From positions 62,001 through 126,000 of the forward strand of contig NZ_UAUL01000010.1 in assembly GCF_900456775.1 (NCBI RefSeq): a stretch of DNA of 64,000 nt, given 5' to 3'. The translations under genes and the position numbers were made by a program. The notes beneath the pieces were generated by a model. The model was not told the origin of the DNA. It did not search any database and worked only from the letters and a program-made list of their open reading frames with translations. This document shows, in pieces, positions 8,007 through 16,504 of the stretch (the stretch's first letter is position 1; every line of letters begins with the position of its first letter). This DNA is from Sarcina ventriculi. GTDB taxonomy: Bacteria; Bacillota; Clostridia; Clostridiales; Clostridiaceae.

Positions 8007-8717
8007 TTGAAATCATTTATAGATTTACACTGTCATACGATATCAAGTGGTCATGCATATAGTACTATATCGGAAAATATAGAGGAAGCTGTTAAATGTA
8101 AGTTGAAGTTTTTAGGTATGTCAGATCATGCGCCTAACATGCCAGGGGCTAGTCATTTATTTCACTTTTATAATTTAAAAGCTATACCAAAGGAAATAGA
8201 AAGTGTTAAAATTTTAAAAGGTGTAGAAGCAAATATTATAGATTATGATGGAAATATTGACATTCCAGATGATTTAGGAGAAAAGCTAGATTATGTGATA
8301 GCAAGTATGCATCCACCTTGTGTAGCATTTGGTAGTATAGAAGAAAATACAAGGGCTGTTATAAAAGCTATGAATAATAAATATGTTAAAATAATTGGTC
8401 ATCCTGATGACTCTAGATATCCTTTAGATTATGAAAAAATAGTAAAATATGCAAAAGAAAAAAATGTTTTATTAGAAGTAAATAATTCATCTTTAAATTC
8501 AGATGGATATAGAGCTGGAGCGTTAGACAATTATAAAATAATGCTAAATTTGTGTAAAAAGTATAAAGTTAAAGTTATACTAGGAAGTGATGCACATATA
8601 TCTTATGCAGTTGGGAAATTTCCTAATTGTGAAAAATTATTAAAGGAAATTAATTTTCCAGATGAATTAGTTATAAATTACAATGAAGCACATATAATAG
8701 AATTTTTTAATATATAA
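8007..8717 (+). CDS. PHP-domain phosphatase (YcdX-like)
   Basis: The 236-residue protein has the PHP metal-binding motifs along its length: DLHCHT at the start, SDHAP near residue 40, GVEANI, the SMHPP and IGHPD histidines, and GSDAH near the end. PHP phosphatases use a tri-metal site to hydrolyse phosphate monoesters. This length and motif set fits the free-standing YcdX group better than histidinol phosphatase or polymerase PHP domains. The start is TTG with a strong TTAGGAGGAGG site. No neighbour points to the substrate. A second, more distant PHP protein lies at 44978-45649. Confidence 0.9.
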   Translation: MKSFIDLHCHTISSGHAYSTISENIEEAVKCKLKFLGMSDHAPNMPGASHLFHFYNLKAIPKEIESVKILKGVEANIIDYDGNIDIPDDLGEKLDYVIASMHPPCVAFGSIEENTRAVIKAMNNKYVKIIGHPDDSRYPLDYEKIVKYAKEKNVLLEVNNSSLNSDGYRAGALDNYKIMLNLCKKYKVKVILGSDAHISYAVGKFPNCEKLLKEINFPDELVINYNEAHIIEFFNI

Positions 8718-8752
8718 ACTAAGTTTTGAAAAATTTTATGTTAGTATGAAAT

Positions 8753-8787
8753 AAAAAAGAAGGATTTAAATTAAATCCTTCTTTTTT
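8753..8787. terminator. Bidirectional intrinsic terminator
   Basis: A 16-bp perfect stem with a GAAGGATTTA core and T runs on both strands serves the convergent PHP and carboxypeptidase genes. Confidence 0.88.
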
Positions 8788-8794
8788 TATATAA

Positions 8795-10060
8795 TTATAC
8801 AGATATATTATGCTTTTTAGTTGATTTTTTTCTTATAATTTTAATTATTACAAATAAAAATATAAATAAAATAATAGATAAACATATTAAATATATAACA
8901 ATATTTTTCTTTATTAAATCTTTAGTAGTTATATTTGTATATATATTGAAAGTTTTAGTTGCATTTCTTTCTTGAATAGTAAGAGTACCTATTACAGAAT
9001 CTTTAGACAAATTCCAAAGATTAACATCAGCATTAAGGGATATTTTACTCTCTAAAGCATTTATATCATTAAAGTATTGATATACATCTTCTTTAAGTAT
9101 AAATGGAATATTGTAAGTGATTTTAGGTCCAAAAAATTTAAAAAGTTTAAATTCTAAGTCTTCTGTATCTACAGTCTCACCATTTTTGTAAAGTATAGAG
9201 GGTTTTACTTCATAACTATAATCAATTATTTTTTCCATATCATTAAAGTAATCATCAGACGTAGAACCTAATATTACTCCTAAAATTTGTCTGCCATTTC
9301 TCTCATAAAGCGCTACTAAACATCTACCGGCTTTTGTGGTGAAACCAGTTTTTCCTGCTAAGCAACCATTTTTATTTAGATTTTTATTTCCATTAGTTAA
9401 AGTTATAGAGTTTTCATCATTTATATCTAGATTAGCAGTAGTAGTTGATGCAGCATTTAAAACCCAAGGATTTGAAAATGCGTACTGTCCTAGAAGAGAT
9501 AAATCATAGGCTGTTGTATAGTGCTCTTTTCCATTTAGGGCCTCTTCGGTATCTAAACCACTAGGAGTTGAAAAATGTGTATTATGCATATTGAGTTCTA
9601 TAGCTTTTTCATTCATAAGATTTGCAAAGTTATCTACATTTCCAGAAATAGCTTCAGCTATAATAGTTGCCATATCATTTCCAGAATGTAATAAAAGACC
9701 TTTCATAACATTATCTGCGGATATTAAATCTCCTGAGGAGAGATTTAAAGAATAATCCTTGTAAATAGAACTAGATGGTTGATTTAAGGCAGTATTTGTT
9801 ATAGATAGCATATCTGATGAATTTTTATTTAAAGAAAGTAACGCTGCCGTCATAAGTTTTGTAGTAGATGCGGGTTGAGCTTTTTCATCAGCATTTTTAG
9901 CGTAAATTATTTCATTAGTTTGAATATCTATTGTAATTGCTTTATCAGCTGTTATTTCCATATTATTTAAATCTTGAGCGAAAGCATATCCTGTATTTAA
10001 ATCACTTAAGATAAAAAAAATAATTAAAGTAAAAGTTAAGTAGCTAAATATTTTTTTCAT
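8795..10060 (-). CDS. D-alanyl-D-alanine carboxypeptidase (low-mass PBP)
   Basis: This exported serine peptidase trims the terminal D-Ala from peptidoglycan stem peptides. A signal peptide occupies residues 1 to about 28 (ending GYAFAQ). The three penicillin-binding motifs are present: S65TTK68, SGN (HSGND) and KTG (GKTGFTT). The C-terminal third holds a beta-rich region and then a membrane helix (YLICLSIILFIFLFVIIKII) followed by a basic tail. The anchor is therefore a true transmembrane segment, not the usual amphipathic helix. On its strand the start has AAAGGGGAATTAG. It resembles the DacF/DacB group; I cannot say whether it is vegetative or sporulation-specific. Confidence 0.93.
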   Translation of the reverse strand: MKKIFSYLTFTLIIFFILSDLNTGYAFAQDLNNMEITADKAITIDIQTNEIIYAKNADEKAQPASTTKLMTAALLSLNKNSSDMLSITNTALNQPSSSIYKDYSLNLSSGDLISADNVMKGLLLHSGNDMATIIAEAISGNVDNFANLMNEKAIELNMHNTHFSTPSGLDTEEALNGKEHYTTAYDLSLLGQYAFSNPWVLNAASTTTANLDINDENSITLTNGNKNLNKNGCLAGKTGFTTKAGRCLVALYERNGRQILGVILGSTSDDYFNDMEKIIDYSYEVKPSILYKNGETVDTEDLEFKLFKFFGPKITYNIPFILKEDVYQYFNDINALESKISLNADVNLWNLSKDSVIGTLTIQERNATKTFNIYTNITTKDLIKKNIVIYLICLSIILFIFLFVIIKIIRKKSTKKHNISV

Positions 10061-10394
10061 AATTCTAATTCCCCTTTAATATAAGTTGAGTTTTGATTGT
10101 TTTTTTGTAATAAAAAATATAAAATTACATGGTATAATAATTTTAAAATAATAATGTTAATCTCTTTAAGTAAATTATAAATGATATTAAATAAAAAATG
10201 TATATAAAGTGTAAAAAATAAATAAATTTTACTATTGTTAATTACAGTATTAGATTGGAAATATAAATTTATTAAAATTAAATTTGTTTTATTGAGAAAA
10301 ATTATGTTTTTAAACTTAGTTTTAATAAAACATACTACTAATTTCCATAAATAGATTGACATTTAAAAAAAATAGTATTATTATTCTAATTAAC

Positions 10395-10424
10395 TTTGAC
10401 AATCAAAAATTTTGAATGAATATT
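10395..10424 (+). promoter_or_regulatory. Candidate fab promoter with overlapping palindrome
   Basis: TTGACA at 10396-10401 makes a perfect -35 box, with a weaker AATATT at 10419-10424 after 17 bases. The -35 lies inside the inverted repeat TTTGA-CAA-TCAAA (10395-10407), which resembles operators of FabT-type MarR repressors. The regulator gene itself is not in the window. The start of fabH is about 180 bases downstream, a long leader. The assignment is inference. Confidence 0.4.
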
Positions 10425-10489
10425 GGGAAAATAAAAATTATTTTTAATATATTTTAACTAAATATTAGAGATTTTAAATTATTTAATAC

Positions 10490-10507
10490 AGTTTATCATT
10501 ATAAACT
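10490..10507. repeat. Inverted repeat AGTTTAT-CATT-ATAAACT
   Basis: Perfect 7-bp arms around 4 bases, 100 bases before fabH. It may be an operator half-site pair or a small leader hairpin. In such AT-rich DNA it could also be chance. Confidence 0.3.
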
Positions 10508-10606
10508 AGTTTTAATATTCTTATACATAAAATTAATCAATAGATTTGTCAGTAAGTTTTTTAAAATGAGAATTTATTAATAAACGTATAGATAAGGAGA
10601 AGAATT

Positions 10607-11584
10607 ATGTCAGGAGCAAAAATTTTGGGATATGGAAGTTACTATCCAGAAAATATTGTAGATAATAATTATTTAGCAAAAATTGTAGATACATCTGATG
10701 AATGGATAACAAAACGTACAGGTATAAAAGAAAGAAGAATTTCATCTGGTGAAACTGTAGCACAAATGGCAGCAAAAGCTTGTCAAGAGGCTATGCAAAA
10801 GGCAAAATGTAAGCCAGAAGAAATAGATTTAATAATAGTTGCAACAATAACACCAGATAGTGTATGTCCATCAACTGCATGTATTGTTCAAGATATGTTA
10901 GGATGTAAAAATGCTACATGCTTTGACATTTCAGCTGCTTGTTCTGGATTTGTTTTTTCATTAATAACTGCTAATGCTCTTATAAAATCTGGAGAATATA
11001 AAAAAGCATTGGTTATAGGTGGAGAAGTTTTATCAAGAATCATGAATTGGCAAGATAGAAATACTTGTGTCTTATTTGGAGATGGAACAGGTGCTTGTGT
11101 TTTAGAGCTTTCAGAAGAAAATGGTGTTTTAGCAACATATACTGGTTCTGATGGAACGTTAGGTATTAAGAGTTTAACAGCTGGAAAAGTTGTACCATCT
11201 TCTAAAATATGCACTACCATAGAAGAAGTTAAAGTCGATCATATATGGATGGATGGACGAGGAGTATTTAAGTTTAGTGTTAAAATGTTACCACAAGTGG
11301 TTTCAAAGCTTCTTGAAAAATCTGGATTATGTATAGATGATATAAAATATATTGTGCCGCATCAAGCTAATTTAAGAATAGTTGAGGAAGCGGCAAGAAG
11401 ATTAGAGTGTCCAATCGATAAATTCTTCACTAATTTAGACAAGGTTGGAAATACATCAGGAGGAAGCATTCCAATAGCGCTTGCAGATATGGATAATAGA
11501 AATCTTTTGAAAAAAGGAGATAAAATTATAATAGTAGGATTTGGTGCTGGTTTAACTTGGGGTGGCGCTTTAATAGAGATGTAG
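10607..11584 (+). CDS. fabH: 3-oxoacyl-ACP synthase III
   Basis: FabH starts fatty acid synthesis by condensing acyl-CoA with malonyl-ACP. The active Cys112 lies in ISAACSGF. The catalytic His is in VPHQAN, and the Asn is in GNTSGGSIP. The 325 residues are standard length. The ATG follows AAGGAGAAG. It is the first gene of a ten-gene run in one direction. The gap to fabK, about 70 bases, is the longest inside the run and contains a hairpin. No acyl carrier protein gene is present in that gap or elsewhere in the run. Confidence 0.97.
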   Translation: MSGAKILGYGSYYPENIVDNNYLAKIVDTSDEWITKRTGIKERRISSGETVAQMAAKACQEAMQKAKCKPEEIDLIIVATITPDSVCPSTACIVQDMLGCKNATCFDISAACSGFVFSLITANALIKSGEYKKALVIGGEVLSRIMNWQDRNTCVLFGDGTGACVLELSEENGVLATYTGSDGTLGIKSLTAGKVVPSSKICTTIEEVKVDHIWMDGRGVFKFSVKMLPQVVSKLLEKSGLCIDDIKYIVPHQANLRIVEEAARRLECPIDKFFTNLDKVGNTSGGSIPIALADMDNRNLLKKGDKIIIVGFGAGLTWGGALIEM

Positions 11585-11596
11585 AAAAAAATTTCT

Positions 11597-11624
11597 AAAT
11601 ACACTATAATTATAGAGGTGTTTA
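11597..11624 (+). promoter_or_regulatory. Hairpin in the fabH-fabK gap
   Basis: The gap holds CTATAATTATAG, a 12-bp palindrome, flanked by ACA and GGTGT that could extend pairing, then a T-rich stretch (TTTAATTTTATCTT). It might reduce transcription into fabK or stabilise an mRNA end. Confidence 0.3.
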
Positions 11625-11654
11625 ATTTTATCTTATGAATATGGAGTGGTGATT

Positions 11655-12587
11655 ATGAAAGAGGACATATGTAAATTATTGAATATAAAATATCCAATAC
11701 TGCAAGGTGCTATGGCTTGGATTTCAGATAGTTCTTTAGCAGCAGCTGTGTCTAACGCTGGAGGAATAGGTATAATAGCTGGGGGTAATGCACCAGCTGA
11801 ATATATAAGAGAAGAAATAAAAAAATGCAAGAAGTTAACGGATAAACCTTTTGGACTTAACATAATGCTTTTATCAGAAGATGCACCTAAGCTAGCTAAG
11901 ATAGCTGTGGAAGAAGGCGTTGAAGTTATAACAACTGGAGCGGGAAATCCAGGGAAGTATATGGATATGTGGAAAGAAGCAGGAATAAAAGTTATTCCGG
12001 TAGTTCCATCTGTAGCTTTAGCAAAAAGAATGGAAAGATTAGGTGCAGATGCTATTATAGCAGAGGGTTGTGAATCAGGAGGACATATAGGTAAATTAAC
12101 AACAATGGCATTAGTTCCACAAATTGTTGATGCGGTTAATATACCAGTTTTAGCAGCAGGTGGTATTGCAGATAAAAGAGGTGTTGCTGCGGCATTTATG
12201 CTTGGTGCTAATGGGATACAGGTAGGAACAAGATTTTTAGTTTCTCATGAATGTACTATTCACGAAAATTATAAAGAAGCAGTAATTAAAGCTAATGATA
12301 TAGATACGGTAGTTACAGGAAGATCAACAGGACATCCAGTTCAAGTAATAAAAAATAAATTAGCTAGACAATTTATGACTTTAGAATCTAATAATGCACC
12401 AGTAGAAGAATTAGAGAAATTAGGAAGAGGAGCGCTTCCTAAAGCTGCGAGAGATGGAGATGTAGAACTAGGTTCAGTTATGGCAGGACAAATTTCAGGG
12501 CTTGTAAATAAGAGAGAAAGTGTTAAAGAAATAATAGAGGACTTATTCCAAGAGTATGATAAAGTAAAAAATTATTTTAATAATTAA
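11655..12587 (+). CDS. fabK: FMN-dependent enoyl-ACP reductase II
   Basis: FabK reduces the trans-2-enoyl-ACP double bond in the last step of each elongation cycle. It is a flavoprotein with a nitronate-monooxygenase-like TIM barrel, unrelated to FabI. Evidence: YPILQGAMAWIS near the start, NAGGIGIIAGG, EGCESGGHIG with the catalytic-loop His, AAGGIADKRG and GANGIQVGTRFL. The ATG at 11655 is preferred over the GTG at 11646 because GGAG at 11643-11646 is spaced correctly for the ATG. The product is 310 residues. Its place between fabH and fabD supports FabK over a general nitronate monooxygenase. Confidence 0.95.
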   Translation: MKEDICKLLNIKYPILQGAMAWISDSSLAAAVSNAGGIGIIAGGNAPAEYIREEIKKCKKLTDKPFGLNIMLLSEDAPKLAKIAVEEGVEVITTGAGNPGKYMDMWKEAGIKVIPVVPSVALAKRMERLGADAIIAEGCESGGHIGKLTTMALVPQIVDAVNIPVLAAGGIADKRGVAAAFMLGANGIQVGTRFLVSHECTIHENYKEAVIKANDIDTVVTGRSTGHPVQVIKNKLARQFMTLESNNAPVEELEKLGRGALPKAARDGDVELGSVMAGQISGLVNKRESVKEIIEDLFQEYDKVKNYFNN

Positions 12588-12601
12588 TTTTAGGAGGAAG
12601 C

Positions 12602-13552
12602 ATGAAAACAGCGTTTATATTTTCAGGGCAAGGTGCTCAATATATAGGTATGGGAAAAGAACTCTATGAAAACATAGATGAATGTAGAGAGATTTTTAAT
12701 AAGGCTAATAATGCATTAGGTTTTGATATAACAAACATGATATTAGAAGGTAATGCAGACGAACTTAATATAACAGAAAATACTCAACCAGCTATTTTAA
12801 CAACATCTATAGCTATACTTAAAGCTTTAGAAAAAAATAATATAGAGCCTGATGTAGTTGCAGGACTTAGTTTAGGCGAATATTCAGCTTTAGTTTCAGC
12901 GGGAGCTATAGATTTTTTAGATGCTGTTTCTTTAGTTAAAAAAAGAGGGAAGTTTATGCAAGAAGCAGTTCCACTAGGTGTTGGAGCTATGGTAGCTGTT
13001 ATAGGACTTTCAAGAGAAAAGGTTCAAGAAGCAGTAGAAAAAGCTAAGGAAAAAGGTATAGTTGAAATTGCAAATTACAATACATCTAAACAAATTGTTA
13101 TAGGTGGAGAACTTAAAGCAGTAGAATACGCTAAGGAAATAGTTTTAGAATTAGGTGCAAGGAGAGCGATATCTTTAAAAGTTTCAGGACCATTTCATAC
13201 ATCAATGCTTCATGAGGCTGCATTAAAACTTGAAAAAGAACTTAAAAAAGTTGAATTTAAAGAATTAAATGTTCCACTAGTGTGCAATGTTGAGGGAAAG
13301 TTTGTACAAGATAAATCAGAAATTATTCCACTTCTTGTAAGACAAATAGAATCTTCAGTAAGATGGGAAGACTCTATAAAGTTAATGTTAGAAAATGGAG
13401 TAGATACGTTTATAGAAGTTGGCCCTGGAAGAGTTTTAAGTGGTTTTGTTAGAGATATAAGTAAAACTTTAGAAAAAAGGGTTAATATATTTAATGTGGA
13501 AGATTTAAAGAGTTTGGAGAAAACTTTAGAAGGGATGAAAAGCATATGTTAA
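12602..13552 (+). CDS. fabD: Malonyl-CoA:ACP transacylase
   Basis: FabD loads malonyl groups onto acyl carrier protein. The N-terminal FSGQGAQYIGMGKEL is diagnostic. The nucleophile serine sits in GLSLGEYSAL, and the catalytic His in GPFHTSML. The ending GRVLSGFVRD is typical. The start is ATG after TAGGAGGAAGC. Its last 7 bases overlap the start of fabG, so the two are translationally coupled. Confidence 0.97.
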   Translation: MKTAFIFSGQGAQYIGMGKELYENIDECREIFNKANNALGFDITNMILEGNADELNITENTQPAILTTSIAILKALEKNNIEPDVVAGLSLGEYSALVSAGAIDFLDAVSLVKKRGKFMQEAVPLGVGAMVAVIGLSREKVQEAVEKAKEKGIVEIANYNTSKQIVIGGELKAVEYAKEIVLELGARRAISLKVSGPFHTSMLHEAALKLEKELKKVEFKELNVPLVCNVEGKFVQDKSEIIPLLVRQIESSVRWEDSIKLMLENGVDTFIEVGPGRVLSGFVRDISKTLEKRVNIFNVEDLKSLEKTLEGMKSIC

Positions 13553-14289
13553 AAGGGAAAAATGCAATAATTACAGGAGCATCAAGAGGAATAGGACGTG
13601 AAATTGCATTAACTTTAGCTGAAAATGGTGCTAATATTGTTATAAATTATAGAAATTATAACAACGAAATAGAAGTTTTAGTTAAAGACATAGAAGCAAA
13701 AGGTGTAAAGATTGTTACTGTAAAATGTGATGTTAGTAATTTTGAAGAGGTTGAAAATTTAATATCAGAGGCAAAAGAAAAATTAGGGTCTATAGATATT
13801 TTAGTGAATAATGCTGGAATAACTAAAGATGGTCTTTTAATGAGAATGAAACAAGAAGATTTTGAAAGTGTTTTAGATGTTAATCTAAAAGGTGTGTTTA
13901 ATACAACTAAACTTATTACACCTATAATGATGAAACAAAGAGCAGGTAAAATAATAAATATATCTTCTGTAGTTGGATTGGTTGGAAATGCAGGTCAATG
14001 TAATTATGCAGCATCTAAAGCTGGAGTTATAGGTTTTTCAAAATCTATAGCAAGAGAGCTTGCGCCAAGAGGAGTTAATATAAATGTTGTTGCACCAGGG
14101 TATATTGATACAGATATGACAAATGGATTGTCAGACAAGGTAAAAGAAAGTATACTTCAAACAATACCTATGAAAAAAATGGGATCAACTAAGGATGTAG
14201 CAAATTTAGTTTTATTTTTATCATCAGGTTTATCAGATTATATAACAGGTCAAGTTATAAACGTTGATGGTGGAATGGTTATGATATAA
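13546..14289 (+). CDS. fabG: 3-oxoacyl-ACP reductase
   Basis: This short-chain dehydrogenase reduces 3-oxoacyl-ACP with NADPH. The cofactor loop is TGASRGIG (residues 9-16), NNAG is near residue 88, the catalytic Ser is in NISSVVG, and YAASK is the Tyr-Lys pair. The 247 residues are typical. The ATG overlaps the fabD coding end, with GAAGGGATG as its ribosome site inside fabD. fabF follows after 16 bases. Confidence 0.97.
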   Translation: MLKGKNAIITGASRGIGREIALTLAENGANIVINYRNYNNEIEVLVKDIEAKGVKIVTVKCDVSNFEEVENLISEAKEKLGSIDILVNNAGITKDGLLMRMKQEDFESVLDVNLKGVFNTTKLITPIMMKQRAGKIINISSVVGLVGNAGQCNYAASKAGVIGFSKSIARELAPRGVNINVVAPGYIDTDMTNGLSDKVKESILQTIPMKKMGSTKDVANLVLFLSSGLSDYITGQVINVDGGMVMI

Positions 14290-14305
14290 AGGAGGATTTT
14301 AAAAT

Positions 14306-15544
14306 ATGACAAGAAGAGTTGTTATAACTGGATTGGGAGTAATATCTCCAGTTGGATGTGGAGTAGAGAAGTTTTGGAATTCATTAAAGGAAGGACAAAA
14401 TGGAATAGATTTTATAACTCATTTTGATATAAGTGAATATAAAGCAAAACTTGCAGCTGAAGTTAAGGATTTTGAAGTTGAAAAATATATGGAAAAGAAA
14501 AAAGCTAAAAGATTAGATATGTATTCACAGTTTGCAATAGCTTCAACAAAAGAAGCCATTGAGGATAGCGGTCTTGATTTAGATAACATAGATAGAGAAA
14601 GAGTAGGAGTAATATTTGGAACTGGTGTTGGAGGTATTGGAACTGCTAAACAACAAGTTGAAACTTTAGCTTTTAAAGGCCCTAGAAGAATATCTCCTTT
14701 TGCAGTGCCAATGTTAATTTGTAATATGGCAGCAGGAAATATAGCCATAGAATTTGGATTGAAAGGAAACTGCATAAGTATAGTAACAGCTTGTGCTACA
14801 TCAACTAATTGTATAGGTGAAGCTTATAGATCAATAAAGCATGGTTATTCTGATATTGTAGTAGCAGGAGGATCAGAAAGTTCAATTGATGGATTCTCAA
14901 TAGCTGGATTCCAATCATTAACAGCACTTAGCACGTCAGAGGATAAAAATAGAGCTTCTATACCATTTGATAGTGATAGAAGTGGGTTTGTTATGGGAGA
15001 AGGTTCAGGAACTGTTATATTAGAAGAACTTGAAAGTGCTTTAAAAAGAGGAGCAAAAATTTATGGAGAAGTAGTAGGATATGGAACAACTTGTGATGCA
15101 TATCATATAACATCACCATCTCCAGATGGAGAAGGGGCTGCAAAGGCTATGAAAATGGCAATGGATGAGGCAGGAATAGATAAAAATGCATCTTTATATA
15201 TAAATGCTCACGGAACTTCTACAAAAATAAATGATAAAATGGAAACATTAGCAATAAAAACTGTATTTGCTGAAAATGCTAAAAATATACCAGTAAGTTC
15301 TACAAAGTCTATGACAGGACATCTTTTAGGAGCAGCTGGTGCAATTGAAGCAATAGCAGCAATAAAAGCTATGAAAGAGGGATTTTTACCTCCAACTATA
15401 AATTTAAAAAATAAAGATGAAGATTGTGATTTAGATTACATCCCAAATGTAGGAAGAGAACAAGAAGTTGAATATGCAATGTCAAATTCATTTGGGTTTG
15501 GTGGCCATAATGGAAGTATTATTTTCAAAAAGTGGAGAGAGTAA
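14306..15544 (+). CDS. fabF: 3-oxoacyl-ACP synthase II
   Basis: FabF elongates acyl chains with malonyl-ACP. The active cysteine lies in [10 protein letters not shown], and the two histidines in NAHGTSTK and [10 protein letters not shown]. The glycine-rich [11 protein letters not shown] closes the fold. It has 412 residues and an ATG after AAAGGAGGATTTT. No second condensing enzyme (FabB) or FabA is seen, so how unsaturated acids are made is not explained by this cluster. Confidence 0.97.
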   Translation: MTRRVVITGLGVISPVGCGVEKFWNSLKEGQNGIDFITHFDISEYKAKLAAEVKDFEVEKYMEKKKAKRLDMYSQFAIASTKEAIEDSGLDLDNIDRERVGVIFGTGVGGIGTAKQQVETLAFKGPRRISPFAVPMLICNMAAGNIAIEFGLKGNCISIVTACATSTNCIGEAYRSIKHGYSDIVVAGGSESSIDGFSIAGFQSLTALSTSEDKNRASIPFDSDRSGFVMGEGSGTVILEELESALKRGAKIYGEVVGYGTTCDAYHITSPSPDGEGAAKAMKMAMDEAGIDKNASLYINAHGTSTKINDKMETLAIKTVFAENAKNIPVSSTKSMTGHLLGAAGAIEAIAAIKAMKEGFLPPTINLKNKDEDCDLDYIPNVGREQEVEYAMSNSFGFGGHNGSIIFKKWRE

Positions 15545-15549
15545 AAGAT

Positions 15550-16050
15550 ATGTTAAATTACAATGAAATTAAAGAATTAATAGATATAATAGATAAATCA
15601 TCTTTAAGATGTTTTGAACTTGAAGGTCAAGATATTAAAATTAAAATGAATAAAAATCTAGAGTTTTCTCAAAATTTTGAAAATGAAACTGTAGTAAAAA
15701 ATGTTGAGAATAGAAAGTCTAATAATGAAGTTTCAAAAACTGAATTATCTAATAGTACAGTTAGTAATAAAATTAAAGAAGAAGTTAAAAATGAAGCAAA
15801 TGAAGAAGATGGCAATTTCAAAATAGTTAAATCACCTTTAGTTGGAACATTTTATTCTGCATCATCACCAGGAGAAGAACCTTATGCTAAAGTCGGAGAT
15901 AGGGTGAAAAAGGGAGATGTTTTGTGCATTATTGAGGCTATGAAAATAATGAATGAGATAACATCAGAATATGATGGTGAAATAGTTGAAGTAATGTGTA
16001 AAGATGATGATATAATAGAATATGGGTTGCCACTATTTAAAATAAAATAG
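15550..16050 (+). CDS. accB: Biotin carboxyl carrier protein of acetyl-CoA carboxylase
   Basis: AccB carries the biotin that AccC carboxylates and AccD/AccA discharge. The biotinyl domain is at the C-terminus ([20 protein letters not shown], then IEAMKIMNE, where the Lys is biotinylated). It follows a Lys/Glu/Asn-rich linker and an N-terminal helix. I place the start at the ATG at 15550: GGAGAG at 15534-15539 inside the end of fabF is well spaced for it. An in-frame GTG at 15532 would add six residues and overlap fabF. The facing biotin ligase at 19575-20390 is the likely modifying enzyme. Confidence 0.95.
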   Translation: MLNYNEIKELIDIIDKSSLRCFELEGQDIKIKMNKNLEFSQNFENETVVKNVENRKSNNEVSKTELSNSTVSNKIKEEVKNEANEEDGNFKIVKSPLVGTFYSASSPGEEPYAKVGDRVKKGDVLCIIEAMKIMNEITSEYDGEIVEVMCKDDDIIEYGLPLFKIK

Positions 16051-16073
16051 ATAAGAATAAGGAAGAATTTGTT

Positions 16074-16490
16074 ATGGATATTAAAGAAATAATGGAAATA
16101 ATACCTCATAGATACCCATTTTTGTTGATAGATAAGGTTGAAAGTATTGAAGGAAATAAAATAGTTGCAAAAAAAAATGTTACAATGAATGAAAATTTTT
16201 TTCAAGGACATTTTCCTCAAGAACCTGTTATGCCAGGAGTTTTAATAATAGAGGCTTTAGCTCAAGCAGGGGCAGTATCTTTATTAGCTAAAGATGAATT
16301 TAAAGGTAAAATAGCATATTTTGGAGGTATAGATAAAGCTAAGTTTAGAAGAAAAGTTGTACCTGGAGATACATTAACTTTAGAAGTAGAGTTAATAAAA
16401 ATGAGAAGTAAAGTTGGGGTTGCTAAAGGAGTTGCTTACGTGGAAGGCAAAAAAGCAGCAGAGGCTGAACTTACCTTTATAGTTGGATAA
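16074..16490 (+). CDS. fabZ: 3-hydroxyacyl-ACP dehydratase
   Basis: FabZ dehydrates 3-hydroxyacyl-ACP in a hot-dog fold. The catalytic His is in [12 protein letters not shown] and the Glu in [22 protein letters not shown] at the N-terminus is diagnostic. The 138 residues are standard. It is placed between accB and accC, an arrangement seen in other clostridial clusters. Confidence 0.97.
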   Translation: MDIKEIMEIIPHRYPFLLIDKVESIEGNKIVAKKNVTMNENFFQGHFPQEPVMPGVLIIEALAQAGAVSLLAKDEFKGKIAYFGGIDKAKFRRKVVPGDTLTLEVELIKMRSKVGVAKGVAYVEGKKAAEAELTFIVG

Positions 16491-16504
16491 AGAGGTGATT
16501 TTTT

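Larger units (their letters stand above)
10061..10606. other. 546-base AT-rich divergent intergenic region
   Basis: This gap separates the divergent carboxypeptidase and the fatty acid operon. A 101-codon minus-strand frame (10057-10362) is low-complexity and has no ribosome site, so I do not count it as a gene. The right half holds a candidate fab promoter and operator (10395-10424) and an inverted repeat (10490-10507). I see nothing else. Confidence 0.6.

Noticed and set aside
10057-10362. 101-codon minus-strand frame upstream of the carboxypeptidase
   Set aside because: Low-complexity AT-derived sequence (Ile, Leu, Asn, Lys, Phe), no ribosome site, overlaps the neighbour's start by 4 bases, and no family resemblance.
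11655-12587. Annotating FabK as a general nitronate monooxygenase
   Set aside because: The folds are shared, but position inside the fab operon and the GGIADKRG/GVQVGTRF-type motifs fit enoyl-ACP reductase II.
14419-14775. 118-codon minus-strand frame inside fabF
   Set aside because: Shadow of fabF; similar antisense frames occur across fabH, fabD and copA with no ribosome sites.
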